From Valencia hispanica (taxonomy: Eukaryota; Chordata; Actinopteri; Cyprinodontiformes; Valenciidae): a stretch of DNA of 64,000 bases. Of this stretch, positions 11,231 through 22,888 are shown one piece after another. The notes beneath the pieces are model-generated. The model was not told the DNA's origin. It did no database searches and worked only from the letters and a program-made list of their open reading frames with translations. The translations under genes were made by a program, and so were the position numbers. Each line of letters opens with the position of its first letter. Position 1 is the stretch's first letter. The DNA is taken from NCBI GenBank assembly GCA_963556495.2, contig OY747722.1, positions 26,108,501 to 26,172,500 of the forward strand, written 5' to 3'.

Positions 11231-12742
11231 AAAGCTCAGTTACTGCAAACATGAAGAGTCAAATGGGTAGTTGCCCAGGGCCGCATTAGAGTGGCCGAAT
11301 GAGTACTAGATTTAAAAAATATGATTTCTGTCAGTTGCCCCCAATTATATTTTCTATCACTTTTATGCACATGCAGGAAGTTGGCAGCCCCATGTGTTGA
11401 GTAAGTGCCCCCTGCTTGCTGCTAAGAATAAGGAGGCAAGGTTAAGTGCTTTGTGAAGGACTGCACTTCATTGATCCCAGCCAAGGATCTCAGATCTTTT
11501 CCTGGATTGTAATTGGTTGGGAGGCTCAGCAAAAGGAGGGGCTCATCCAGGGGCACCACTCCTGCGAGTAACACTTGCATTTGCACTGAACTGTTACCAC
11601 CTACTTAGATTTGGAGCATCATTTGGATATCTGATTCAAGCATCCCTGACATATTTGATCTACCTAAGCTCGATTCAAATTAGAGTAACATCACCCTCTG
11701 TGGCGCGAAGGGGTGATCATTTAAAAGTCTGCCGCTGTGGTAAAGTTACTATCAAGCTTGGCGGCACGAATGACGCAATATTCCCGTCTCACCATACCGC
11801 CACACCAGATTCAAAGGAGACACTGTGGTGGCAGTATTACCCTGATATGCCGCCAACATGTCTTTTGAAACAGGCTATACTTGCAAAACCTTCTTCAGCG
11901 TAGGGCAAACATGACATTGCTATGCTTTTTATATTTGCGGAACAGTGTTTTCTTTGACATTGGCTTCTTTCCCAAGATGCTGTACCTCTGCTGCATACTC
12001 TATGCATTAGCAACACCTTCTCAAGCCAATCCTACCACATAAGACTTCCATCACATCATGGGTATACCCTGGCCTGGCTTGATTCTCTTCTATCTCAATA
12101 GGGTGCAGCAACAGAAGATCATATCATCCGACTATGGTTATAAATTCTCAATGATGAAGCCACATTGCCCCACACATCCCCATAATGCAACACACAACAT
12201 AGTTAGGGACCTCAGATTTAAACTGCATTTTTAATAAGCTGATGAAGACCTTGTTTGGACCCTACAAAGATCAACCATCGTTTTTAATGTGAGACCATGA
12301 TTAGTTGTCAGGTGCGAACACACCCCAAACAGAGATGGACTGGTTATACGAAATCTAAACATTTGAAGAGTTTTTATTCATATGGACCCAAGACGTAACC
12401 CAAGAAGTTAGAGAAGTCTGACGATTGATGTCAATTTATGTTTAACAATATAATGTCTGTTAACCTTGTTTATCATCATCATACATCATTTAAAACTAAC
12501 TGTGCTGAGCTGTTCTGAATAGTGAGTTTATGTTGAAATCAAGGTTTTACAATTCAGTGTTCTATCCAGATTGTATTCATGACTGTTGCCATGATGCCCC
12601 TTTTTCATTTTTGAATTAAAGTTTGTTGTGATTAAGTTTCAGTGCTTTGAGACCCTGAATGTCAGATCAATTTTAGATGAATTAGTCAGAAAGTGGGTCA
12701 TGCTGTCAATTTCACTTTTTGGTTTCAAGCATCCAGCATGCC
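11231..12742. other. Intergenic, nothing recognised
   Basis: Mixed composition. The segment at about 11500-11900 is relatively GC-rich with several CpG but shows no recognisable domain. The 128-codon plus-strand frame there has no motif I know. No gene is supported. Confidence 0.45.
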
Positions 12743-13445
12743 TAGGGTGACCAGATTTTCAAAATAAAAAACTGGGACACCTAAATCTGACTAAAAATTA
12801 AAGGTTGACACATCCTCGCTGCTGACTTATAACAGCTTTTTATTGTAGAAAGTGCAAAAGTAGTAATACTTGAACATCTATATTCAAAATAAGGACATTT
12901 TTTTTGGTCATCTTTTTAGTGCAAAATTTTTATCAGAACAATGCTGTATTTTTGAAACACATTTGTTTGGGCAATATTAAAAGTAGCCTTTTTGTGAACA
13001 GTAAAAAAAAAACTATTTGAAGAACGTCAACTTCTTTAGAAAAACAAAACAAAATAACAGCATTACTGTTTTCCCCTAACATTAGTGACTCTATTGTGCC
13101 ACCGCTTATGTTTGCTAGTTTTAACATGGCTCTGCATCGTGAGCAACGGAGAATTCACACTTACATAAAGCACAAATCGCAGCATATTTGTTTCCCAGCA
13201 CTTTTCTGAGAAAGTGCTTTTTCATTGGTTTATTACCATCCCTATGATAAGTTTGTGATTGACATGCAAAGACAATTAGTTCTGTGCGCTGTAAGCCATT
13301 ACATAGGTTAAAAATAGGGACGTTCGGGACAACGGCTGGGTGAAATCGGGACAGCATAATGGGTTTGTAAACATCCTTAGGGACCCAGAACAAATGGCTC
13401 AATATTGGGACAGTCCCTGGTAAATAGGGATGCCTGGTCACCCTA
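12743..13445. mobile_element. Non-autonomous DNA transposon with TAGGGTGACCAG ends
   Basis: A 703-bp AT-rich segment bounded by a perfect 12-bp inverted repeat, 'tagggtgaccag' at 12743-12754 and its complement at 13434-13445. Further inside, both ends carry related 'gggac' motifs. No transposase is encoded. TAGGGTGACCAG-type ends are widespread in vertebrates and are usually grouped with hAT. I could not confirm an 8-bp target duplication: agcatgcc on the left versus agtatatg on the right. Confidence 0.7.
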
Positions 13446-15470
13446 AGTATATGCTTAATAAGGGAATATGAGAGCATTATCTTTTGTGTGAAAGGGGCAA
13501 AAGATAATGCGCCTTAAATGATTATGTAAGAGTTGGAAGAACTAGATATTTATGATCCAGGTTTGTACTCTGTTGAAGTTAGTTCTGCTACCACAACCAT
13601 CATCATCAGCCAAGTAAACAACAGGACCAACAGAACATAATTACTGTCAGTGGGTTATGAACATGGAGATTGATGTAGCCTTAAGGATCACATGTGATGG
13701 GTAAATTTATCAACCTCTTCACACAGCCTGCGGGCTGCTTTACAGATGACTGGGACAGTTCAAGGTGCACCTAGCTGCTTTTTAATTCAACTATACCCCT
13801 TATCAGAGACAGTCCCACAGCCCAGTGGTTTTATGCATCCTGAAATAAAGTTAGTTTACGAGGCCATTTCCTCTTTATGTGGAATAATCATGTCAGTAAG
13901 CCCTTCGAACAGCACTGAATTTTAATCCAGGGTCCAAACAGCTGTGACTAGCATCTTTAGGGTGAATGAATACGACCTGCAAATGCTCCAATATGGCAAC
14001 AAGTATTAGGTTGTAGTGCTGCAGGCTACTCTCATCTTACCTCTCCATGGGAAATCAATCTGTCACTAAAGTAAGTGCAGTCAGGGCTGCTAAAACCTGT
14101 ATATTCAACCAGGGAGTTGTAATATTTGTAGCTTTAAGATGTTTTATACTGTTCGAAGGAAAGGTCAAAGTTTTTTTTCCTCTTACAGATAATTCTACTG
14201 ACAAACAGACCAAACTTAGAAGAGAAAACATTTGAATGTAGAGAATGAAAGCAGGTGTCAGTGACCTTGTATGTAAATGGATGTCTAAATGCCCAAACGC
14301 TCCTCAGACACAGACATTAGATAAGTAGGGCACCATATTTTAAACACACTGTTGTCTAATTGCTGATGTACAGATGTGGAAATTCAACATACACTCACCA
14401 CTGTTACACTTTAAAAGATGCAAATGTAAAAAGAATGTTGTTTTCTAATGGTATAAGCTGAGATCTTTATATAACTATACATATGAGTATAAAAATGTCA
14501 GTTTCACAGTTTTCTTCAGAAAGTATGAAATGGGTTTAATATTTTGCTCAAACTACAATGGAGCATGCTTGATAATATAACTTTACAGTTATGCAACTAA
14601 AAATTCATTAAAGTGATCCTATTTATCGGCCTATGCCTTAAATTTTTTACTTGTACGAGAAGTATTTCTTCCCTAAGACTGCTTTGGGGTACATTAGTCC
14701 ATGAAATATTTTCATTGGTTCTTCATTAGCTACTCTATGAAGCACATCCTCAACAAATAACACATCACAAATGCAATCGTAACCTTGAACACACAAAGAA
14801 GGATTGCCATAAAGGCTGGGTGCCTGATGTAAACTTTAGGGGACCCTGGGGGAGCTTGGCTCTACCTAATGAGCTCCCTTGAAACTAGAGTTTGTAAAGA
14901 TTTTGGAATCTCTAAAATATTGACAGAGTGGTATTTTTGAAATGCTTAACATGTCTACTACTACTACTACGACTATTCCTGAAATGTCTTCAAAACATGT
15001 AATAATAAGTACTCTGTGATATCACAACAATGCCACTACCCTTTTTCCAGTTGAGAAGCATGACTTTAAACTTAGAAGAGCTGAATCTTATCCTGGCCAC
15101 TTCACGCTGGGCAGCCAACAAAATCAGAGATGAAACTCAGAGTCAGTTTCAAACTGCTGATACAGCTTTTACTCTGGCTATACAAGAAAAATAGCCCTTG
15201 AAAACAACCTAGGTAACCCCTACTCCTGCAGCACCCTACTCAAACCTGACTTTTCTCAAAAACCAGGACCTCCAAACCTGGTCCAAAATTCCAGTGGTGT
15301 AGTCCCAAACATCCATGTGACATTATAGACGCATACTAACCATGTCGCCCCCAAAAAATTCTTAACAATTCAGTTAAGCCTCTATAAAATCCCTCTACTT
15401 TATTAAAATACATCTGAATATTGGTGTAACATTTTCACCATCATTTAATTGGTATGTGGCACTGTAACTG
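13446..15470. other. Intergenic, nothing recognised
   Basis: AT-rich sequence with small open frames and no repeat signature I know. A short run of 'actact' triplets sits at about 14955. It ends at the minisatellite. Confidence 0.45.
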
Positions 15471-16790
15471 TCCTGACCTTGGTGTCCTGACACCCACTAT
15501 CTGTCACTCATCAATTAACCCCCTGACCTCCACGATCTGTCACTCATCCATTTACCACTGACCTCCACCATCTGTCACTCATCCCTTAGCCCCCTGAACC
15601 CCACTATCTGTCACTTATCCATTAACCCTTGACCTCCACCATCTGTCACTCATCCATTAACCCCTGACCTCCACCATATGTCACTCATCCATTAACCCCC
15701 TGACCCCCACCATCTGTCACTCATCTATTAACCCCTGACCCCCACCATCAGTCACTCATCTATTAACCCCCTGACCTCCACCATCTCACTTATCCATTAA
15801 GCCTTGACCTCCACCATCTGTCACTCCTCCATTAACCCCTGACCTCCACCATATGTCACTCATCCATTAACCCCCTGACCCCCACCATCTGTCACTCATC
15901 TATTAACCCCCTGACCCCCACTATCTGTCACTCATCTATTAACCTCTGAGCTCCACCATCGGTCACTCATCCCTTAGCCCATTGACACTCACTATCTGTC
16001 ACTTATCCATTAACCCCTGACCTCCACCACCTGTCACTCATTCATTAACCCCTGACCTCCACCATATGTCACTCATCCATTAACCCCCTGACCCCCACCA
16101 TCTGTCACTCATCTATTAACCCCCTGACCCCCACTATCTGTCACTCATCTATTAACCTCTGACCTCCACCATCGGTCACTCATCCCTTAGCCCCCTGACC
16201 CTCACTATCTGTCACTTATCTATTAACCCCTGACCTCCACCACCTGTCACTCATCCATTAACCCCTGACCTCCACCATCTGTCACTCATCCATTAACCCC
16301 CTGACTCCCACTATCTGTCACTCATCTATTAACCCCTGACCTCCACCATCTGTCACTCCTCCATTAGCTCCTGAGCTCCACCATCTGTCACTCATCCATT
16401 AACGCATTACCCCCACCATCTGTCACTCATCTATTAACCCCTGACCTCCACCATCTGTTACTCATCCATTAACCCCTGACCACCATCAGTCACTCATCCC
16501 TTAGGCCCCTGACCCCCACCATCAGTCACTCATCTATTAACCCCCTGACCCCCACCATCAGTCACTCATCCATTAACCCCCTAACCCCCACCATCTGTCA
16601 CTCATCCATTAATCCCCTGAACTCCACTATCTGTCACTCATCTATTAACCCCCTGACCTCCACCATCTGTCACACCCATTAACCCTCTGAACCCCCTCCC
16701 CCCGTCACTTATCCTTTAACTCCTTGACCCCACAATCTGCCTTTCATCTTTTAACCTCCTGACCCCATCATCTGTCACACATTTGCCTCT
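15471..16790. repeat. 35-bp minisatellite array, about 37 units, with higher-order repeat
   Basis: Tandem array of a pyrimidine-rich unit of 34-36 bp whose core is 'cacyatctgtcactcatc' followed by 'cattaacccc' and 'tgacctcc'. Length variation comes mainly from the number of C in the cccc(c)tga run. Variant units are ordered: the rare 'ccatatgtc' variant at 15676, 15851 and 16064 starts blocks of 5 units (175 bp) and 6 units (213 bp). The block at 15851-16063 is followed by a close copy from 16064 to about 16275 with the same order of variants (catcggtc, ccctta, cacttat, caccacctg). Units decay towards the right edge. The C-rich strand is the plus strand. Confidence 0.95.
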
Positions 16791-16875
16791 CACTTTGCCA
16801 CTTACCCTCCACCCCCATTTCCCTAACCCCCTTCAATCTTTCCACTCCTGGGGATGTAAATGTTAGTGTGTGATG

Positions 16876-17092
16876 TTACATCCATCCATTTTCTATACCC
16901 ACTTGGAGGGTCATGGGGGCTGGTGCCTGTTTCCAGCGGTCATAGCGAAGGGAAAATCCTGGACAGGACTCTGGGAGGAGGGAACCCACGCATCCACAGG
17001 AAAAACTCCATGCAGAAAGAGCCCAGTCTGGGATTTGAACCTGGGATCTTCTTGTTGCAAGGCAGCAACAGTGCTAACCACTGCGAAAGGAG
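16876..17092 (-). mobile_element. tRNA-headed SINE with RTE-like tail
   Basis: On the minus strand a tRNA-like head comes first. Its A-box-like part is 'cgcagtggttagcac' (17071-17085) and its B-box 'ggttcaaatcc' (17031-17041), at the usual internal RNA polymerase III promoter spacing. The body ends at 16876 in a tail that reads 'catccatccattttcta' on the plus strand. That tail is, as I recall, the 3' end of Rex3/RTE-type LINEs in fish, which would supply the reverse transcriptase. The copy is shorter than typical members, with an internal loss near 16970. Confidence 0.7.
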
Positions 17093-18692
17093 ATATATTT
17101 TAGAGAAGTTATTATAAATAAAGATACTTAACAATTTGTGTATCATGAAGAATTATGAGGTGGATGTGCTGCTTCTTCTAGGCTTACTTTGTAGACCTGG
17201 TTGTTTGTTTCTCTCACAGGATTTGCCAACACTGCTCTGGAGCATTTTATGTGATTGGCGCATGTTACTTTGGTGATCCAGCAGGGTCAAAAGAAGCCAC
17301 CCATATGACATTGAAACCTTTCACCTTCAGTTTACCATAAACGATGTTATACATGATTTGTCGTACAACCCTCAGGTCGTATCTATTTGTTTTCATCTCA
17401 GACCTTTCTCTTCCCTTTTCCCTATTAACCCATACTCACTCAGCTTCACTGAGTTATCTACAAAAATAATTTGAGCAATTTAATATCCTCCCTGCACATT
17501 TTAGGCTGTTTCTCAGATTAGCCAACATTCTCAGAATTGCCCATCCCTTAAAACTTGACAGCTGTAATATATTTGGACTAACCTTCTCAGTTGACAATAA
17601 TCCTAACAGACAACGGATCTCCCTGCTCTTACTGTGGTTTCCTCTTACTGATCATCCTCATTTCCTATCTTCCCTTTAGCCTCTTTCAAAACACATCACA
17701 TCTGCCTATGTCAGAGTTGGCACAAAATTAGCATCACTGTGTTTGCAGTGGCAGGTTTGTTGCATTGGTGCCTTTACCACAGGCATTGTGGGCATGTATT
17801 ACTTGGGAAAAACAAAACTGTCACATTGTGGCAGGTCTATTTTCCATGTGCGGACAAAGACTGGTGTTACAGCAATATTTTAAGGTTATGTCAATCAATT
17901 GATTACTTACATATTAGTAAAGGCATCTAGGGAATATGGCATAATATGAGATCATTAGAGTCAGTGAAGAGGCCTTTCAGCTAAACTAACTGCAGTCAGG
18001 AAAGTTTTGGTTAACCTTGGGATCAAGACATAACATTGGGAGACTGAAGGCAGAACTGCTTACAGATAAGGCAGACATGATCTGGGGTGCGAGAGTATGA
18101 GCGTTGGCCCAGACGGGCTCATGTCCAAGACTGGCCGTAATAAAATATAAGAACCGCTGATCCAGACTTCAGCCTCATCCTTATGGAAGGAAGAAGATTT
18201 TTTTCCCCGTAATACTGGCCACATAATACAAATCCTGAAATTTGGGGTTAGAAGGTTTTCATTTGTGTCACATACAAAGTTCCATTTGTCTAATAGATCT
18301 GAACACAGATCTGGAAATGAGGTCAAGTCCAAGAAAAATGTGTTCCAGTCGCAATCAGGAAGCCAGTTGAGTGTTTTGTTCAGCTGTCAATCATGTATTT
18401 CATGCAAAGTGACATGCGTCTGCCATTTCGTTCTTGAAATACAACTCATTATAAGAGTAAATAATAAGATGAATACTACATATAAAACCAGATTGTGTGG
18501 CCAAGCCTTTTCTTTATTTCTTAATTGATACTTCAGTCTTGGCAACCTGACCTTTTGACTTCTGAGCCCCAGGTAGCACTTGTGTAGCTGGACAGTTCAA
18601 GATATGATATGACTGTTAGATAAGATATGATAGATAAGATATGACTATATGGATATTTGATCATCATATTGGCTATCTTGCAACTCTACATA
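17093..18692. other. Intergenic, nothing recognised
   Basis: AT-rich DNA with a patch of 'gatatgata' and 'gataagat' repeats at about 18600-18640. No exon or repeat family recognised. Confidence 0.45.
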
Positions 18693-18865
18693 AGGCAAGG
18701 CAATGCAATTTTATGTTTATAGCACACTTTCAACAACAAGGTGATTCAAGGTGCTTTACATGATTAAGTGGTGAAATAAAAATAGCAATAAAACAGACAA
18801 AGCATATAAAGTAAAAACAGCAAAAAAGCAAGAAGCATACACAAAACATATGATACATTAAAACA

Positions 18866-19367
18866 TTACTCAAAGGTAGCTCTAAACAGATACGTTTTCA
18901 GTTGTGATTTAAAAGAACTCAGTGTTTTAGCAGCTTTGCAGTTTTCTGGAAGTTTGTTCCAGATTAGAGGAGCATAGAAACTGAAAGCTGCTTCTCCGTG
19001 TTTGGGTCTAATTCTAGGGATGTTGAGTAGACTGGAGTTAGAGGACCTGAGTGTTCTGGTGGGTTGGTATAGTGACAGTAGATCTTCAACATACTTTGGT
19101 GCTAAGCCATACAATGATTTGTAAACTAGTAAAAGTATTTTGAAGTCTATTCTCTGAGCTACATGGAGCCAGTGTAAGGACTTTAGAACTGGGGTGATAT
19201 CCTCTACTTTCCTGGTTCTGTTGAGGAACACGAGCAGCAGCGTTCTGGATCAGCTGCAGCTGTCTGATTGACTTTTTAGGCAGACCTGTGAAGACGCTGT
19301 TGCAGCAATCAATCCGACTAAAGATAAACACATGGATGAGTTTTTCGAGGTCCTGTTGCGACATCAA
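18866..19367 (-). pseudogene. L2-B RT C-terminal domain, frameshifted
   Basis: Two overlapping frames (19367-19086 and 19231-18866) together cover the C-terminal domain of an L2-type reverse transcriptase. Landmarks are [31 protein letters not shown] and WNKLPE. A frameshift lies between AAARV and the following arginine-rich block, at about 19200-19230. The catalytic palm is not present. Confidence 0.75.
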
Positions 19368-19514
19368 TCCTCTAAGCCTTGAAATGTTCTTCAGGTGATA
19401 GAACGCTGACCTTGTTATTGCCTTTATGTGACCATGGAGGTTCAGATCTGACCAGTAGTTTCTAGCTGTATTAACTGAACCTGTGTGCTGACTCTTGATT
19501 GTTTCTTTTTAGGT

Positions 19515-19565
19515 CTTTACTAAATTTCCCTTCGTGGGAAAAATAAAGTATTGATTCATTCATTC
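19515..19565 (+). mobile_element. 51-bp nested LINE 3' tail
   Basis: A very short insertion inside L2-B copy 1. It reads 'aaatttcccttcgtgggaa' followed by 'aaataaagtattgattcatt' and an attc repeat. This resembles the 3' terminus of the Rex1-like family (compare 'ccctctgggatcaataaag' at 40972) with a different tail unit. L2-B sequence continues on both sides, so this looks like a severely 5'-truncated retrotransposition. Confidence 0.6.
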
Positions 19566-19591
19566 AAAAGTAATTACTTCTGTTTTACATA

Positions 19592-21374
19592 AAGTGCAAA
19601 GAGCCTAACTGGAAGCATAACTGTGAATTTAGATTATCAAAACAGGGATCCCAGGCATAAATTCAACAGTGGTTAAAGTTCTTTGTTGAAACTCAATTTC
19701 TGAGCAAAGCAACAAAACTGTAGAATTAGGGAGTTGCCGGACAATAAATGTACTGTTGTTACCACAAAAATATTACTGGTATTTTAGTATAATAAAGTAA
19801 GAATCAATCAAGCTTGCGTCCCACTTCCAGTTGTGCGCTATCACCAAACCCTGTAGAGCCCTTCAAGCAGGCCAACGGGAGAGGCCGCTTCAGGTATGTT
19901 TGGTGGGTATTCTTGGCCAGACTAAGGTTTGGCTTGGAGAGGACATCTGTGTCCTCAGATGGCAAAAGCATAATGGAAGACTCAGAAAATCCACAAATCC
20001 AAAGAACTGAGAGATAGGAGCATAAATGGTCAGATTAAACCTCCCTCAGCCATTATCTTCTCATCACTCATCTTCTCAGTGCTCTGCCATGCCTTTGATC
20101 CCAGTAATCCTAACAGCTGGTAAGTGATAGCTGATGCGTTAAGAGACAGATCTTTTCTGTCAGAAGTAAAACTCTACTACAGCAACAAAACAAACCCTTG
20201 CTTTTTATCAGCCTAACACTTTATCTGACTGAACCAGCAATTTGCATTAACTCAGGTGGTTAATGCAAAGTTTCATATCCAGCATGTATGGATATTCCAT
20301 CACTGCACAGCATCAATAATCAACACTGAATTAACTCTGATCCACCTCTAAGTGAACAGACACTCTGGGTGGTTAAATGACAGTTCTTTGCAGATAAGAC
20401 ACTATACTGTACACAGAGATAATGAAGATGTTCTGTCTCTGACCTTGCCCCATTTCATCATCTTCAGGCTTGGCATAGAACAAACATACCAAAAGTGACA
20501 GGTTGAGTCTTTTGGCTGACATGTCGTCTTTTCAAGAACATTGCCTATATTTATCCCGTTTGATCTTGTTATTGTCATTGTCAAACTCATTCAGCAGATT
20601 ATTTTACATTTTTAAGTGTATATTATTACATCTTTTGTTTTGTAAAAGCAAGTATTTTTTTATCGCAACAGTATACCTGTGGGCCACTGGAAATCTGCTA
20701 CTTCCTTGTGTTTTAGATTCGAGCAGCAATAAAGGCTGAACTCTTTATGATTTGGCCTGTTTATATTATCTGTGCTCTTAGTTTCCGACTCTTACTTGTT
20801 AATGCGAGTTTATAGATTTTTAATAATTCGGAAACTAAGTGTGACTTGACCAGCCTCTGTTAAGGGTGATTTAATGTGTATGTGTGATTCTTTATTGATT
20901 ATCGAGCAGTGGTGTTGTATATGAGGTGTATTATTTTAGGTTGGACTATAGCATATCATTGAAGGTCTAGAGGTGAAATGTACAGCCCGCCTATGATATA
21001 TATTTAGGAATGTTAATTAATGTGATTAATTAGATTACAATTTTACTATATATATATATGTGTGTGTGATATTGTGTGTGGGTGTAATTATTTTTTACAG
21101 CCAATTTTGACACACAAATAATGTTTAAGCTCCACTGCATATTAGAAAAATACTATAATGTAATATTTAGCTTATATATAATATTAAATTAAGTGTGTAC
21201 ATTTGAGCTCCAGTCATTTAGTTGCTGAAATTATCGCAACTAGCTGAATTTAACATGTAATTCTGTAGATTAAATAAAATTACTTTTACCTGGATATGAT
21301 TACCTCTCAGCCAGAGATATAAAACATGCCACCAACGGTAAAACAGCTGTAGCTCAACTAGAATTTTAAAAAGC
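19592..21374. other. Intergenic, nothing recognised
   Basis: AT-rich sequence with a short TATA/TGTG dinucleotide patch at about 21042-21068. No gene or repeat family recognised. Confidence 0.45.
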
Positions 21375-21720
21375 CATTGAAAAAACTCGGGAAGATTTCT
21401 AGCTCCATTTTTACCACCTTATGTTTAGCGTTGTCGCGGTTGCTAGGCGACAGAACATTCGCTGAGGTAGGGGCGGGAATTAATCTGAAAGCTAGACCGT
21501 CATATATTAATAACAAGAGCAGACCCCTCATTTGCAGCTCTGATGCAAGAAATGCGGCTGCCATCTTGCACCGTTATTCCCGTCCGCAGACTTCCACCAG
21601 AACAGCAGCAGTTAATACTAGATACAAGGTATGGCGTAGATAATTCCTGTTCAAATCTTGAAATCCGCGGAAGGTTGATAGTAGGGCTCGGGGGATAACT
21701 TTTCACAAGTAAGATTGAAC
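21375..21720 (+). promoter_or_regulatory. CpG-rich promoter-like patch with X-box, GC box and splice donor
   Basis: Within AT-rich surroundings this patch is clearly CpG-rich. It has a near-palindromic RFX-type X-box, 'gttgctaggcgac' (21439-21451), an Sp1-type GC box 'ggggcggg' (21470-21477) and a consensus-like donor 'acaaggtatg' at about 21624-21633. It could be a first exon and promoter. The plus-strand 88-codon frame across it is probably accidental. No downstream exon is recognisable, and it may instead belong to an unrecognised repeat. Confidence 0.35.
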
Positions 21721-22033
21721 GTTTTTATTGTTTGTATTTTGTAAATATAATATTGATATACTGTGTTTGTGCCCACCAGCTAAATCATAGCTAGCTAACG
21801 TTAGGAAACGTTATAAATTGTATATTTTTAAACCACCTACTTAAATTACAACTGACACAAGAATGCTACAGTTGAAATAAAACAATTTTACTTCCATAAA
21901 CTGTGTCTTATCTACCCATTCGACCGTTAAATAGTTTGCAAGCAGGCTTAATAATCATTTCAGCAGCTTTGGGTCATCATCAACAGAAATGCCATTTTTG
22001 TTAAAGAAAGAAAGAAGTGGGAGGTGTATATCT
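21721..22033. other. Intergenic, nothing recognised
   Basis: AT-rich linker between the CpG-rich patch and the TA microsatellite. Nothing recognised. Confidence 0.4.
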
Positions 22034-22039
22034 ATCTAT

Positions 22040-22058
22040 TATATATATATATATATAT
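22040..22058. repeat. (TA)n microsatellite, left flank of MITE
   Basis: About nine TA units directly left of the MITE at 22059. Together with the longer tract on the right it suggests insertion into a pre-existing TA repeat. Confidence 0.85.
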
Positions 22059-22471
22059 TAGGGCTGGGCGATTGTGAAAATAAAATAATCATGATTAGTT
22101 TTTATCAGATTTTTGTCTAATCAAAACAATAATAGTAAATAAACAGTTCAATATAGCCTGAATGATTAATGTCGCATACAGACGCATACATCGTGTGTCC
22201 CGCTCCTGTTTTATTGCTAACAACATCACATCACTTCTCAACTGCGTGCTAACGGTAACTGCTAACTTTCTGTTATGAACATCCATTCTACAGAAACGGA
22301 GATGGGCGCCTTTTTTTTCTGCGATTTGATTGGCCAGTTAGCTTGACAACAAGACGGCGCTTCGACTGGATTGGTCAGTTGGCATTACGATTATTGTCAC
22401 ACCATGCAATTATTGCCATCAAGCGTTTTAATTTCGTGATTTCGTTTAAATTCGATTAATTGCCCAGCCCT

Positions 22472-22472
<1 letters not shown>
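22059..22472. mobile_element. hAT-type MITE with TAGGGCTGGGCRAT ends
   Basis: A 414-bp element with imperfect 14-bp inverted repeats: 'tagggctgggcgat' at 22059-22072 and, reverse-complemented, 'tagggctgggcaat' at 22459-22472. The AGGGCTGGGC ends are characteristic of abundant non-autonomous hAT elements in fish. No transposase is present. Both flanks are TA repeats, so an 8-bp TA-rich target duplication is expected but cannot be told apart from the microsatellite. Confidence 0.75.

Positions 22473-22473
<1 letters not shown>

Positions 22474-22554
<81 letters not shown>
22474..22554. repeat. (AT)n microsatellite, about 80 bp
   Basis: An almost uninterrupted run of about 40 AT units immediately to the right of the MITE. 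It is far longer than the left flank (nine units), so it expanded after insertion or the insertion was asymmetric. Confidence 0.95.
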
Positions 22555-22557
<3 letters not shown>

Positions 22558-22770
22558 AAATCCGTATATTAGTCAATATAACATCTATATCGATTATATT
22601 TATAATCTATATTATATATGTGTATATTACATATGAATATATTAATCAAATATTAAAATGGCTGAGTAGTACTTTATGCTTTTCTATCTTATAGCATTGT
22701 GTGTGTTTTGCATACATTTTAAGAGTAAATCAGAATATTGTATTACTGTTAAGCCAGCTATGAATAAAAA

Positions 22771-22772
<2 letters not shown>

Positions 22773-22799
<27 letters not shown>
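22773..22799. repeat. (AT)n microsatellite
   Basis: About thirteen AT units followed by 'gtaaaatatata'. This is the same flank arrangement as at 22555, suggesting a local duplication of the microsatellite and its border. Confidence 0.85.
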
Positions 22800-22804
<5 letters not shown>

Positions 22805-22888
22805 ATATATAATTAGCCTTTTAGCTAACTTTGACCTAAAACCTTTAGTTCACCTACTGAAGCAGTAAGAGTAAGCGATGGTGTCTCA

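Larger units (their letters stand above)
18693..19591 (-). mobile_element. L2/CR1-type LINE (L2-B), 5'-truncated, copy 1
   Basis: Minus-strand 3' portion of a LINE family distinct from L2-A. Its 3' end carries a gcaaggcaa-type tail at 18693, matching the copies at 39765-40831 and 45505-48056. It covers the C-terminal RT domain and 3' UTR, with a small internal deletion at about 19450 relative to the other copies. A 51-bp foreign LINE tail is inserted at 19515-19565, after which L2-B sequence resumes for about 25 bases. Confidence 0.8.

Noticed and set aside
11517..11903. 128-codon plus-strand frame in a CpG-containing patch
   Set aside because: No motif, no context, and composition similar to decayed repeat sequence. 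Not strong enough to call a gene.
13121..13477. 118-codon minus-strand frame
   Set aside because: It runs across the right end of the TAGGGTGACCAG element and out of it, so it cannot be a conserved gene.
15471..16790. Regular repeat array considered as a CRISPR-like array
   Set aside because: Units are contiguous with no unique spacers, unit length drifts between 34 and 36 bp, and the surrounding genome is vertebrate. It is a minisatellite.
17031..17085. Possible tRNA gene on the minus strand
   Set aside because: The A- and B-box-like blocks do not fold into a full cloverleaf, and the sequence continues into a SINE body and RTE-like tail.
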